Assembly (NCBI RefSeq): GCF_010727605.1
Contig: NZ_AP022568.1
Span: forward strand, 1,364,001 to 1,428,000
Reading direction: 5' to 3'
From: Mycobacterium simiae
GTDB taxonomy: Bacteria; Actinomycetota; Actinomycetes; Mycobacteriales; Mycobacteriaceae
Length of the DNA stretch: 64,000 nucleotides
Below are positions 46,237-55,279 of the stretch, in pieces. A model generated the notes under the pieces. It searched no databases and was not told the DNA's origin. It saw only the letters and a list, made by a program, of their open reading frames with translations. Each line of letters starts with the position of its first letter. The stretch's first letter is position 1. The position numbers and the translations under genes are program-made.

Positions 46237-47703
46237 GTGATGCCTGTGCAACGTGTGGTTCGTGTTGTTGCCACTGTGCTAGCCGTCGCCGTCGTTATTG
46301 GCACCGGCGTGGCCTGGAACAACGTGCGGGCGTTCGAAGATGGCATCTTCCATATGACGGCACCCTCGTTGGGTCACGGCGCCGACGATGGCGCGATAGA
46401 CATCCTGCTGGTCGGCCTCGATAGCCGCACCGACGCGCACGGCAACCCGTTGACGGCCGAGGAACTTCAGACACTGCGGGCGGGCGATGAGGAAGCCACC
46501 AACACCGACACCATCATCCTGGTCCGGATACCGAACAACGGGAAGTCGGCCACCGCGATCTCGATTCCGCGTGACTCCTACGTGACTGCCCCGGGCTTGG
46601 GCAAGACGAAAATCAACGGGGTCTACGGTCAGACCCGGGAGGCCAAGCGGGCCAACCTGGTCAAAGCCGGGGATTCGGCCGAGGACGCCGCCATGCAAGG
46701 GACCGAGGCCGGGCGTGAAGCATTGATCAAGACCGTCGCCGATCTCACCGGCGTCACGGTCGATCACTACGCCGAGATCGGGCTGCTCGGTTTCGCGTTG
46801 ATCACCGACGCGCTCGGCGGCGTGGATGTGTGCCTCAAAGACGCGGTCTACGAGCCGCTTTCGGGTGCCGACTTCCCGGCCGGCCCGCAGCGCCTGGACG
46901 GGGCCGAGGCGCTGAGCTTCGTCCGTCAGCGCCACGAACTGCCGCGCGGCGACTTGGACCGGGTGGTGCGCCAGCAGGTCGTGATGGCTTCCCTGGCTCA
47001 CCGCGTCATCTCCGGTCAGACCCTGTCCAGCCCGGCCACGATGAAGCGACTGCAAGCCGCGGTACAACGCTCGGTGGTGCTCTCGCAGGGCTGGGACGTC
47101 ATGGATTTCGTCCAGCAGCTGCAGAAACTGGCCGGCGGCAACGTCGCATTCGCCACCATCCCGGTGCTCGACGGCGCCGGCTGGAGCGACGACGGCATGC
47201 AAAGCGTCGTCCGGGTCGACCCGCACCAGGTTCAGGACTGGGTGGCCGGCCTGTTGCACGAGCAGGATCAAGGCAAGACCGAAGAGATCGCCTACACCCC
47301 CGCCAAGACCACCGCCAGTGTCGTCAACGACACCGACATCAACGGATTGGCGGCGGCGGTCTCGGATGTGTTGAGTTCCAAAGGTTTCAGCACCGGCCCC
47401 GTGGGCAACAACGACGGCGGTCACGTGAAGGCCAGCCAGGTGCGAGCCAACAAGCCCGACGACATGGGGGCGCAGCAGATCTCCAAGGAACTGGGCGGAT
47501 TGCCGGTCGTTCCGGATGCGTCGCTGGCGCCGGGATCGGTGCGGGTGGTGCTCGCCAACGACTACACCGGTCCCGGGTCGGGTCTGTCCGGCTCGACCAC
47601 CGCACCGGCCCGAGTGACGGACCAGTCGGCCACCGACCCGAATGTGCCACCGCCGTCGCCAATCTTGACCGCCGGTAGCGACAAGCCGGAGTGCATCAAC
47701 TGA
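46237..47703 (+). CDS. lcp1: LytR-CpsA-Psr ligase attaching arabinogalactan to peptidoglycan (Lcp1)
   Basis: The 488-residue membrane-anchored protein has a hydrophobic anchor (VVATVLAVAVVIGTGVAW, residues 9-26) followed by the LCP domain: DILLVGLDSRTDAHGNP, SIPRDSYV with catalytic arginine, and LSFVRQRHELPRGDLDR. The C-terminal LytR_C domain is at residues about 350-440, and a Pro/Ser-rich tail follows. It matches Rv3267. It starts at GTG 46237 or ATG 46240. It is divergent from rmlD, whose product feeds the same polymer. Confidence 0.93.
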   Translation: MMPVQRVVRVVATVLAVAVVIGTGVAWNNVRAFEDGIFHMTAPSLGHGADDGAIDILLVGLDSRTDAHGNPLTAEELQTLRAGDEEATNTDTIILVRIPNNGKSATAISIPRDSYVTAPGLGKTKINGVYGQTREAKRANLVKAGDSAEDAAMQGTEAGREALIKTVADLTGVTVDHYAEIGLLGFALITDALGGVDVCLKDAVYEPLSGADFPAGPQRLDGAEALSFVRQRHELPRGDLDRVVRQQVVMASLAHRVISGQTLSSPATMKRLQAAVQRSVVLSQGWDVMDFVQQLQKLAGGNVAFATIPVLDGAGWSDDGMQSVVRVDPHQVQDWVAGLLHEQDQGKTEEIAYTPAKTTASVVNDTDINGLAAAVSDVLSSKGFSTGPVGNNDGGHVKASQVRANKPDDMGAQQISKELGGLPVVPDASLAPGSVRVVLANDYTGPGSGLSGSTTAPARVTDQSATDPNVPPPSPILTAGSDKPECIN

Positions 47704-48413
47704 GCACGCTGTCCGAAGCGATCCTCGATCCGATGCTGCGGGCCGATCCGGTGGGCCCGCGCATCACCTACTACGACGATGCCACCGGCGAGCGCATCGA
47801 ACTGTCCGCGGTAACCCTGGCCAACTGGGCCGCAAAAACCGGCAACCTGTTGCGCGACGAGCTGGGCGCGGGACCGGGCAGCCGAGTCGCGATCCTGCTA
47901 CCCGCACACTGGCAGACCGCCGCGGTCTTGTTCGGGGTGTGGTGGATCGGCGCCGAGGCGGTCCTGACCGGGCCGGCCGACCTGGCGCTGTGCACCGCCG
48001 AGCGGCTGGACGAGGCCGACGCGGCGGTCGCACCGGGTGGTGAGGTCGCGGTGCTGTCGCTGGATCCGTTCGGGCGCCCCGCACCCGACCTGCCGATCGG
48101 CGTCACCGACTACGCCACCGCGGTGCGGGTGCATGGCGACCACATCATCGCCGAGCGCCGCCCTGGCCCGGCGCTGGCCGGGCGCTCGGTCGAGGAAGTG
48201 CTGGCTGACTGCGAAAGCTCGGCGGCGGCACGGGGTTTGACGGCCGAAGATCGCGTGCTCTGCAGCGCGAGCTGGACAGAGCCCGGCGAATTAATCGAGG
48301 GGCTGCTGGCGATCATGGCGGTCGGGGCCTCGTTGGTGCAGGTCGCCAACCCCGATCCGGCCATGCTGGCGCGCCGGGTGGAGACCGAGAAGGTCACCCG
48401 CGTCCTCGAATAA
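47691..48413 (+). CDS. TIGR03089-family protein (Rv3268 type)
   Basis: Actinobacterial protein of about 240 residues resembling the N-terminal part of acyl-CoA/AMP ligases (RITYYDDATGERIELS; LANWAAKTGNLLRDELGAGP, then GSRVAILLP), but lacking the AMP-binding signature and the C-terminal half. Activity is therefore unlikely. GTG 47691 overlaps the end of lcp1 by 13 bases. A CTG at 47700 aligns better with the shorter M. tuberculosis start as I recall it. Confidence 0.8.
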   Translation: MHQLSTLSEAILDPMLRADPVGPRITYYDDATGERIELSAVTLANWAAKTGNLLRDELGAGPGSRVAILLPAHWQTAAVLFGVWWIGAEAVLTGPADLALCTAERLDEADAAVAPGGEVAVLSLDPFGRPAPDLPIGVTDYATAVRVHGDHIIAERRPGPALAGRSVEEVLADCESSAAARGLTAEDRVLCSASWTEPGELIEGLLAIMAVGASLVQVANPDPAMLARRVETEKVTRVLE

Positions 48414-48419
48414 CACATC

Positions 48420-48448
48420 TTGATATCGCAATACATCAATGTTAATTT
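48420..48448 (+). promoter_or_regulatory. Possible promoter/operator of pacL1-ctpC
   Basis: An AT-rich island follows the upstream stop codon. A -35-like TTGATA and a -10-like TAATTT are 17 bases apart. TTGAT and ATCAA form an inverted repeat (48420-48439) over the -35. The position fits a metal-sensing repressor of the ArsR/SmtB kind, but the sequence does not name one. Confidence 0.35.
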
Positions 48449-48531
48449 CGTGCAAGCATGGGTTGGACGGCGCGTCAACACCAGACCACAGACCAGAGAC
48501 TTCGCGCGCCCGGTGGAGAAAGGACCAGTCG

Positions 48532-48813
48532 ATGGCGGTATATGGGCTCCTTGCGAAGGCGGCGAGCGCGGTTGTCACGGGTCTGGTCGGCGTGACGGCC
48601 TACGAGGTGGTACGCAAAGCCGTGGCCAAGGCGCCGCTGCACCAGACCGCGGTGGCGACCGCGGAGCTGGGTCTGCGCGGCACTCGCAAGGCGGAAACGG
48701 CCGCTGAGTCAGCGCGGCTCAAGCTCGCCGACGTGATGGCCGAGGCCCGCGAGCGCATCGGCGAAGAGGCGCCGACACCGACGGTCGGCGAAGCCCACGA
48801 TCACGAGCACTGA
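48532..48813 (+). CDS. pacL1: PacL1-type DUF1490 metal-binding scaffold for CtpC
   Basis: The 93-residue protein has one membrane segment (LLAKAASAVVTGLVGVTAY, residues 6-24), an amphipathic alanine/charged helix and a C-terminal histidine/acidic tail (AHDHEH) for metal binding. Rv3269/PacL1 stabilises the zinc-exporting ATPase CtpC in membrane platforms. ATG 48532 has GAGAAAGGA upstream and gives exactly the expected length. ctpC starts nine bases downstream. Confidence 0.9.
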   Translation: MAVYGLLAKAASAVVTGLVGVTAYEVVRKAVAKAPLHQTAVATAELGLRGTRKAETAAESARLKLADVMAEARERIGEEAPTPTVGEAHDHEH

Positions 48814-48822
48814 TCGCCGTTC

Positions 48823-51009
48823 ATGAGCCTCGCGATCGTTGAAGACATCGCAATCGCCGAAGAATCATCGCTGACAATACTTTCCGACGCCGCTGGCCGG
48901 ATGCGGGTGGCCGTCGACTGGGTCCGCTCCGACCCGCGCCGCGCGGTCGCCGTCGAGGAGGCCGTCGCCCAGCAGACCGGTGTGCGCGCCGTACACGCCT
49001 ACCCGCGCACCGGATCGGTCGTCATCTGGTATTCGCCGCGCCGGTGCGACCGGTCGGCGGTGCTTGCTGCCATCAATAGCGCCGAATACGTTGCTGCGGA
49101 ACTGATCCCGGCTCGCGATCCGCATTCGTCGGAGATCCGCAACTCCGATGTGCTGCGCATGGTGATCGGCGGTGTCGCGCTCGGCCTGCTCGGCGTGCGT
49201 CGTTACGTGTTCGCTCGACCCCCGCTCCTCGGCCCCAGCGGCCGGGTGGTCGCCACCGGGGTCACAATCTTCACCGGCTACCCGTTTCTGCGTGGCGCGC
49301 TGCGCTCGTTGCGCTCCGGCAAGGCCGGTACGGACGCACTGGTCTCTGCCGCGACGGTGGCGAGCCTGATACTGCGTGAGAACGTCGTCGCGCTCACCGT
49401 GCTGTGGCTGCTCAATATCGGGGAGTATCTGCAAGATCTGACGTTGCGGCGTACCCGGCGGGCGATCTCGGAGCTGCTGCGCGGCAGCCAGGACACGGCC
49501 TGGGTCCGGCTGACCGAAGGACCGGATGCCGGCACCGAGGTCCAGGTGCCGATCGATACCGTGCAGATCGGCGATGAAGTGATAGTGCACGATCACGTGG
49601 CCATCCCGGTAGACGGCGAGGTGGTCGACGGTGAGGCCGTGGTCAACCAGTCCGCCATCACCGGCGAGAACCTGCCGGTGAGCGTCGGCGTGGGCACCCA
49701 TGTGCACGCCGGTTCGGTGGTGGTGCGCGGACGGCTGGTGGTCCGTGCCCAGGCCGTCGGCAACCAAACCACCATCGGCCGGATCATCACTCGAGTCGAA
49801 GAAGCGCAGCACGATCGCGCGCCCATCCAGACCGTCGGCGAAAACTTCTCCCGCCGTTTCGTTCCCACGTCGTTCATCGTCTCAGCGATCACGCTGGCGG
49901 TCACCGGCGACGTCCGACGCGCGATGACAATGCTGTTGATCGCCTGCCCCTGCGCGGTGGGATTGGCCACCCCGACCGCGATCAGTGCCGCAATCGGCAA
50001 CGGTGCGCGCCGCGGCATCCTGATCAAGGGCGGTTCCCATCTCGAGCAGGCAGGCCGAGTCGACGCGATCGTCTTCGACAAAACCGGGACGCTGACCGTC
50101 GGACGCCCGGTGGTGACGAATATCGTTGCCATGCATAAGGACTGGGAACCCGAGCAAGTGCTGGCGTATGCCGCCAGCTCAGAGATCCATTCCCGGCACC
50201 CGTTGGCCGAGGCGGTGATCCGCTCGACCGAGGAGCGGCACATCAGCATCCCCCCGCACGAGGAATGCGAGGTGCTCGTCGGTTTGGGCATGCGGACCTG
50301 GGCCGACGGCCGCACCCTGCTGCTGGGCAGCCCTTCGCTGCTGCAATCCGAAAACGTCAAGGTCTCCAAGAAGGCAAAGGACTGGGTCGCCAAGTTGCGC
50401 CGCCAGGCCGAGACGCCACTGTTGCTGGCGGTGGACGGGACGCTCGTGGGCCTGATCAGCCTGCGCGACGAAGTTCGGCCCGAGGCCGCCAAGGTACTGA
50501 GCGAATTGCGCGCCAACGGGATTCGCCGCGTTGTCATGCTCACCGGGGACCACCCGGACATCGCCCAGGTGGTCGCCGACGAGCTCGGGATCGACGAGTG
50601 GCGTGCCGAGGTCCTACCGGAAGACAAGCTCGAGGTGGTGCGAGACCTGCAGAGCCAGGGCTACATCGTCGGCATGGTCGGCGACGGCATCAACGACGCT
50701 CCGGCGCTGGCGGCCGCCGACATCGGGATCGCGATGGGATTGGCCGGCACCGACGTCGCCGTGGAAACCGCCGATGTGGCGCTGGCCAACGACGACCTGC
50801 ATCGCCTGCTCGATGTGCGCGACCTGGGCGCCCGCGCGGTCGACGTGATCCGGGAGAACTACGGCATGTCGATTGCGGTCAACGCCGCCGGGCTGATCAT
50901 CGGCGCGGGCGGGGCGCTGTCCCCCGTGCTGGCCGCGATCCTGCACAACGCGTCATCGGTGGCCGTGGTTGCCAACAGTTCCCGGCTCATTCGCTACCGC
51001 CTGGACTGA
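48823..51009 (+). CDS. ctpC: P1B-type metal-transporting ATPase CtpC
   Basis: The 728-residue efflux pump for zinc (manganese has also been proposed) has the transport motif LLIACPCAVGLATPTA with the CPC triad, phosphorylation DKTGTLTVGRP, TGEN-like SAITGENLPV and hinge MVGDGINDAPAL. The N-terminal HMA-like domain (residues about 20-90) lacks the usual CxxC metal site, having instead RMRVAVDW and an arginine/cysteine SPRRC. It works with PacL1, encoded just upstream. It ends the region syntenic with M. tuberculosis. Confidence 0.95.
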   Translation: MSLAIVEDIAIAEESSLTILSDAAGRMRVAVDWVRSDPRRAVAVEEAVAQQTGVRAVHAYPRTGSVVIWYSPRRCDRSAVLAAINSAEYVAAELIPARDPHSSEIRNSDVLRMVIGGVALGLLGVRRYVFARPPLLGPSGRVVATGVTIFTGYPFLRGALRSLRSGKAGTDALVSAATVASLILRENVVALTVLWLLNIGEYLQDLTLRRTRRAISELLRGSQDTAWVRLTEGPDAGTEVQVPIDTVQIGDEVIVHDHVAIPVDGEVVDGEAVVNQSAITGENLPVSVGVGTHVHAGSVVVRGRLVVRAQAVGNQTTIGRIITRVEEAQHDRAPIQTVGENFSRRFVPTSFIVSAITLAVTGDVRRAMTMLLIACPCAVGLATPTAISAAIGNGARRGILIKGGSHLEQAGRVDAIVFDKTGTLTVGRPVVTNIVAMHKDWEPEQVLAYAASSEIHSRHPLAEAVIRSTEERHISIPPHEECEVLVGLGMRTWADGRTLLLGSPSLLQSENVKVSKKAKDWVAKLRRQAETPLLLAVDGTLVGLISLRDEVRPEAAKVLSELRANGIRRVVMLTGDHPDIAQVVADELGIDEWRAEVLPEDKLEVVRDLQSQGYIVGMVGDGINDAPALAAADIGIAMGLAGTDVAVETADVALANDDLHRLLDVRDLGARAVDVIRENYGMSIAVNAAGLIIGAGGALSPVLAAILHNASSVAVVANSSRLIRYRLD

Positions 51010-51246
51010 GCACTCGCTCGAACAGACTGGGAGCCAAAAGCACTCAGCTGGTTGATTGCCGTTCCCGCCCGGATCAGCAGATGCGATGGGCTGCATCGAT
51101 AACGCTCATGCCATCGTGCTGGTCGCGACACCCCTGGATGGATACCGTCAGGTAGGCAGGACCAACCACGGCACGTTGGGAGCCAAGATGCTTGCCACAC
51201 ATCGGATATCAACGATCTGGCCGAGCCAACCGGCGGAGCTGAACTG
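51010..51246. other. Junction between conserved ctpC region and the ESX locus (237 bases)
   Basis: No supported gene. The 10-base direct repeat TGGGAGCCAA occurs at 51028-51037 and 51177-51186. A short open frame (51056-51247) ends in TGATG over the next start, and could be a relic. This is where order stops matching M. tuberculosis, but I see no tRNA, IS end or clear attachment site. Confidence 0.45.
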
Positions 51247-52629
51247 ATGCCGCCCGCCGCGAGTGTCGTGTTCGACCACCTCGTCAACGCCGATCCGCCC
51301 GCCCACCCGCGAATCCTTTTCGACACCGGTTGTGTGCTCGGCGGCAGCGTCGCGGGGCTGCTTGCTGCCAGGACGCTTGCTGACTTCTGTCGCCAGGTGG
51401 TGATCGTGGAGCGCGACGAACTGAGCGAACAGTCCTCGCGACCAGGCGTGCCTCAGGGACATCAGCTCCACGTGCTACTGCCCGCCGGCGGCCAATGGTT
51501 GGACCGGTGGCTGCCGGGATTCACCGATCAGGCGGTCGCGCGCGGGGCCAACCGGATCACGTCCGACGTCAAGTCACTCGACGGCCAGCCCACGGTGCCG
51601 CCTTACCGGCAGTACGAAATGCTCAGCGCGACGCGGCCGCTGCTCGAAACGGTTGTGCGTAGCGAAGTGCTGGCACGGGCCAACATCTCCGTCAAGCGCG
51701 CCCAGGCAACCGGATTGCGTTATCGGGACGGCGCGGTGACCGGCGTCGAGTTCGTCGACCGAGCAGGTGTCGGCGTCTGCCAAGCCGACTTCGTGGTCGA
51801 CGCGACGGGCCGGTCCAGCCGGATCTCCCGTTGGGTCGAGGAGGCCGGCTTTGACCGCCCACGACTGGAACGCCTCGCCCTGCCCATTCATTACGCGACG
51901 GCCATCTTCGAATCCCCGGAGGAATCGGCGACTCTGCAAGTCGACGGCTGGTTGTCCATCTTCAGCCCGGGCAACGAGGTAGATGGGGTCAGCATCGCGG
52001 CAGCCGCCAGGGTCGAGAGCGGTCGATGGGTAGTCTGTTTGATCGGCTGCGGCTCCGAGCAGCCCGGCCACACACTCGACGATTTCCTGGCCAAGTGCAA
52101 GCAGCTCGAACCCGTCTTCGCGACCGTGACAGCCGGACAGCTGTGCCGCGAGGTCACCACTTACCACCAGACCGAGAGCAGGCGGCGGCATTTCACCGAG
52201 CTGACCAACTTTCCGGCGCGGCTGGTCTGTGTCGGCGACTCGGTGGCGTCCTTCAATCCCGTCTACGGACAGGGCATGTCCTCGGCAGCGCTACACGCGT
52301 CGTGCCTATCGACGTATCTGTCCGATGCCGGCGACTTCGACTCCGCCGCGCAGCCTTTCTTCCGGCTGCAACAGGTGGTCGTGGACGCGGCGTGGCAGTT
52401 GTCGACCGGCGGCGACCGTGCACGGCTGGATTTCCTGACCGGCGCGACGATCGCCGAGGCCACACGCATGCAGCGATGGACCCACGACCAGATAGCCCGC
52501 GCCACGCTGACCGACCGTGATCTCGCCGAACTCTATACCGACGTCCAGTACATGCTGCGCCATCCGTCCGCGCTGGCGCATCCCGCGATCTTGGAGCGGG
52601 CGGTCGTTATCAATTTGACCGCATCCTAA
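51247..52629 (+). CDS. FAD-dependent oxidoreductase, paralogue of the 31828-33252 product
   Basis: The 460-residue flavoprotein has CVLGGSVAGLLAARTLADF as dinucleotide motif, DFVVDATGRSSRISRWVEE and GDSVASFNPVYGQGMSSAAL. It shares with the Rv3254-like protein the spaced ERDEL, PQ and HxLL pattern (VIVERDELSEQSSRPGVPQG), so the two are paralogues. Substrate is unknown. The ATG overlaps an upstream TGA. It lies at the edge of the ESX locus and converges on the YbaB-like gene with a four-base overlap. Confidence 0.87.
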   Translation: MPPAASVVFDHLVNADPPAHPRILFDTGCVLGGSVAGLLAARTLADFCRQVVIVERDELSEQSSRPGVPQGHQLHVLLPAGGQWLDRWLPGFTDQAVARGANRITSDVKSLDGQPTVPPYRQYEMLSATRPLLETVVRSEVLARANISVKRAQATGLRYRDGAVTGVEFVDRAGVGVCQADFVVDATGRSSRISRWVEEAGFDRPRLERLALPIHYATAIFESPEESATLQVDGWLSIFSPGNEVDGVSIAAAARVESGRWVVCLIGCGSEQPGHTLDDFLAKCKQLEPVFATVTAGQLCREVTTYHQTESRRRHFTELTNFPARLVCVGDSVASFNPVYGQGMSSAALHASCLSTYLSDAGDFDSAAQPFFRLQQVVVDAAWQLSTGGDRARLDFLTGATIAEATRMQRWTHDQIARATLTDRDLAELYTDVQYMLRHPSALAHPAILERAVVINLTAS

Positions 52630-52994
52630 CCCGGTTGAAAGGTTGTGCCGTCGCTGCGCGTGAGCGGCGTGCGCTGCAACGCGGTCATGCGTTCGGTGAA
52701 CTCCTTGATCAGATAGGTCTGCCGGTCGGTCGCCGTCTTCGCCGCGGCAGCCGCGGTATCGACGATCAACTTCGCCAAGGCTCCAGATCCGTTGTGGTAG
52801 GCGTTGTCTCCCAGCCACAATCCCGTCATCTCACCCTGGCCGTTGACTTCCACACTCACCGCCTTGCACCGACTCGTGACACGGACCGAGATCGACTTGC
52901 AGTGCTGATCCAAAGCTTGGATCAAATCCCGCTGCCGCCCGATGCGCGCGAGCAGTGAATCCGCCAGCCCGCCGGTCAAATCCGAGTCATCCAC
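52626..52994 (-). CDS. YbaB/EbfC-like protein associated with the ESX locus
   Basis: The 122-residue protein has the YbaB layout: a helical start (LADSLLARIGRQRDLIQALD), a central strand segment KAVSVEVNGQGEMTGLWLG, and a long helix (ALAKLIVDTAAAAAKTATDR). YbaB proteins bind DNA. ESX-1 also encodes one (EspL), which supports belonging to the secretion locus. GTG 52994 lies inside the upstream gene; the two overlap by 19 bases. Confidence 0.7.
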   Translation of the reverse strand: MDDSDLTGGLADSLLARIGRQRDLIQALDQHCKSISVRVTSRCKAVSVEVNGQGEMTGLWLGDNAYHNGSGALAKLIVDTAAAAAKTATDRQTYLIKEFTERMTALQRTPLTRSDGTTFQPG

Positions 52995-53296
52995 GTGTCG
53001 GGAGCACTGTCGTCGTCGGCTCCGCGAAGTTCGGCTTCGGCGTCGGCCAATGCCTCGAAGGTACTGAGATCAAGGCCACGAATGACGCTCGGATCAACAC
53101 CACGAGCGACCAGATCGCGGCGGCGTGCGACCTGCATACGACGGGCGGAAAGCTGACACAGCAACAGAATGTCACGCGCCAATTGCCCTGGCGGTTTCGA
53201 TAACTCGCGCTGATCCAGCTTGAGCGCGATCGGCAATCCGCGCTCTGTGGTGCGAACCGCGATCCCACCACTGTGGCAACTCAGCGGTCTATCCAT
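52976..53296 (-). CDS. Small hypothetical protein, coupled to the YbaB-like gene
   Basis: The protein is 106 residues with no recognised domain. The N-terminal half (VRTTERGLPIALKLDQREL) and a long helical C-terminal half (LARDILLLCQLSARRMQVAR) resemble small partner proteins encoded next to YbaB-like genes in ESX loci. No signal or membrane segment is clear. The frame overlaps the downstream gene by 19 bases, so the two are co-translated. It is divergent from eccA. Confidence 0.6.
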   Translation of the reverse strand: MDRPLSCHSGGIAVRTTERGLPIALKLDQRELSKPPGQLARDILLLCQLSARRMQVARRRDLVARGVDPSVIRGLDLSTFEALADAEAELRGADDDSAPDTWMTRI

Positions 53297-53452
53297 CGTG
53301 GGTGTCCTCGCGATAGCGTCGAAAACCTATGCCCCGCAGCTTAGTACAATCACAGACATCCCCGCTGTAACGAGCTCACGGGCAAACGTCGACGCGGTCC
53401 CGAGTCACTGTTTCCCGAGCAGTGGCCGGACGAAAGGGAGTTGGGGGCACCG

Positions 53453-55264
53453 ATGAGTGGTGACAACAGGAACGCGCAGCGCGTCTTCGATGCGGGAGTA
53501 CTCTCTCTCGGCATCCCGATCGACGGTCTCGAAGTCGAACCCGATCTGCAATACGCGACCTTGGCGTTCAAGCGAGCAACCGAATATGACCCGCAGATGT
53601 GTGACGCCTGGCTCGGCCGAGCGGCCACCGGCGAAACCACCGCCGAGGTCATCCACAACCTGTACCACACCAGCAGGCTGCTCGGCCGTGAGCAGCGGCG
53701 GTTGGGCTTGGCCCCGCGCGCGCTTTGCGGACGCTTTGAGACCGGCCTTTACGTGGACTACACACTCAGCTCGCAGACCGAGGTCACGCTGGCCTACGTG
53801 GCGAGCCTGATCCAGGGCCAGGATTATGACGAAGCCGAACGGGCACTGGACGAGCTCGACTCCTCCGAGGCGGTGCTGCGCGACGCCGCGGCAGCGGAAA
53901 TCTGTGCCTACATGCGCGGGATCCTGCATTTCACAACGCAGCGTTGGCCCGATGTGCTGACCGCCCTGGCGAACTCGGCGTCATTCACTGACGATTACAT
54001 CGCGGCGGGCGCGCACCTCATGGTCGGCTCGGCCTGCGCCCAAATGGGGCTGTTCGGCGAAGGGCTGCGCCGGCTTGATGAAGCGCTGGAGGGCCCGATC
54101 CCGGCGGCCCGCCGCGCCGCGGAGTTCACCAAGGGCCTCACCCTGCGCGAAATGGGCAACGAGCCCGACGCTCGCAAGATCTTCGAGCGAATCTACAGCG
54201 AAGAGCCGGGTTTCGAGGCAAACTACGCGGCCCTGCAAGACCCGAAGTATCGACTCGTGATTACGACGAAGGAAGTCGTCGAGTCCCGTGCCGACAAATG
54301 GGACCCGAGCAGTGCCTCGACCAATACGGCCCGCGAGGCCGAAGAGCAGACCGAACGCGGTCACGAGCACCTGCGGGAGGCGCAGCAGGAACTGGACCGT
54401 CAAATCGGCCTGGAAGAAGTCAAGTTGCAGGTGGCGAAACTTCGCTCGGCAGTGCAGCTTGCGAAGATGCGCGAGGACAAGGGATTGAGCACGGGCTCGC
54501 GCAGCCTTCACCTGGCGTTTACCGGTCCGCCCGGGACCGGTAAGACCACCGTGGCCCGGGTGGTTGCCAAAACTTATTGCGGGCTTGGACTTCTGGAATC
54601 ACTATCCGTCGTCGAAGCCAAACGCCAAGATTTCGTCGGCCAGCATCTGGGTAGCACCGCCATCAAGACCGACGCACTGATCGACACCGCGATGGGCGGG
54701 GTGCTGTTCATCGACGAGGCCTACACGCTGATTCAGACCGGACTGTCCGGCGGTGACGCGTTCGGCCGCGAAGCGGTGGACACGTTGCTGGCTCGGATGG
54801 AAAACGACCGCGACCGCCTGGTGGTCATCATCGCCGGCTACGACGCCGAGATCGACCGATTCCTGGCGTCCAACGAGGGTCTCGCTTCCCGGTTTACCAA
54901 GCGCATTCGATTCCCGTCGTACAGCCCCACCGAACTCGGCGACATCGGGCGGCTCATCGCCAAGGGCCGGGACTCCGAATTGACGCCCGCCGCCTATGAC
55001 GAACTAGTGACGGTGTGCACGCGGCTGTGTGCCGAGGAATCCACCGACCAGGACGGAAAGATCCGAAAGAGCATAGATTTGGCCGGCAACGGACGATTTG
55101 TCCGCAACGCGATCGAGGCCGCCGAGGAAGAGCGAGCCTACCGCCTCACGGAAAGCCTTGACGCCACTTCGGAAGGCTTCAACGAGGACGCCCTGATGCG
55201 CATCGAGGGAAGCGACATGAAAGCGGCGTTGAACGGCATCCTGCAGACGCTGAATTTGCATTGA
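53453..55264 (+). CDS. eccA: Type VII secretion AAA+ ATPase EccA
   Basis: The 603-residue cytosolic chaperone-ATPase of an ESX system has residues about 1-280 as TPR-like helices (YDEAERALDELDSSEAVLRD) and about 310-600 as a CbxX/CfqX-type AAA+ domain. This has Walker A AFTGPPGTGKTTVARVVAK near 358, Walker B GGVLFIDEAYTLIQ near 420, and an arginine finger region SRFTKRIRFPSY. EccA proteins help release PE/PPE or Esp substrates from EspG. ATG 53453 follows GTTGGGGG. Which ESX class it belongs to cannot be told by eye. Confidence 0.93.
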   Translation: MSGDNRNAQRVFDAGVLSLGIPIDGLEVEPDLQYATLAFKRATEYDPQMCDAWLGRAATGETTAEVIHNLYHTSRLLGREQRRLGLAPRALCGRFETGLYVDYTLSSQTEVTLAYVASLIQGQDYDEAERALDELDSSEAVLRDAAAAEICAYMRGILHFTTQRWPDVLTALANSASFTDDYIAAGAHLMVGSACAQMGLFGEGLRRLDEALEGPIPAARRAAEFTKGLTLREMGNEPDARKIFERIYSEEPGFEANYAALQDPKYRLVITTKEVVESRADKWDPSSASTNTAREAEEQTERGHEHLREAQQELDRQIGLEEVKLQVAKLRSAVQLAKMREDKGLSTGSRSLHLAFTGPPGTGKTTVARVVAKTYCGLGLLESLSVVEAKRQDFVGQHLGSTAIKTDALIDTAMGGVLFIDEAYTLIQTGLSGGDAFGREAVDTLLARMENDRDRLVVIIAGYDAEIDRFLASNEGLASRFTKRIRFPSYSPTELGDIGRLIAKGRDSELTPAAYDELVTVCTRLCAEESTDQDGKIRKSIDLAGNGRFVRNAIEAAEEERAYRLTESLDATSEGFNEDALMRIEGSDMKAALNGILQTLNLH

Positions 55265-55279
55265 CGATTGGGAGATTGC

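Noticed and set aside
51056..51247. 63-codon open frame before the flavin oxidoreductase
   Set aside because: No good start, ribosome site or recognisable domain; kept only as a possible relic in the junction entry.
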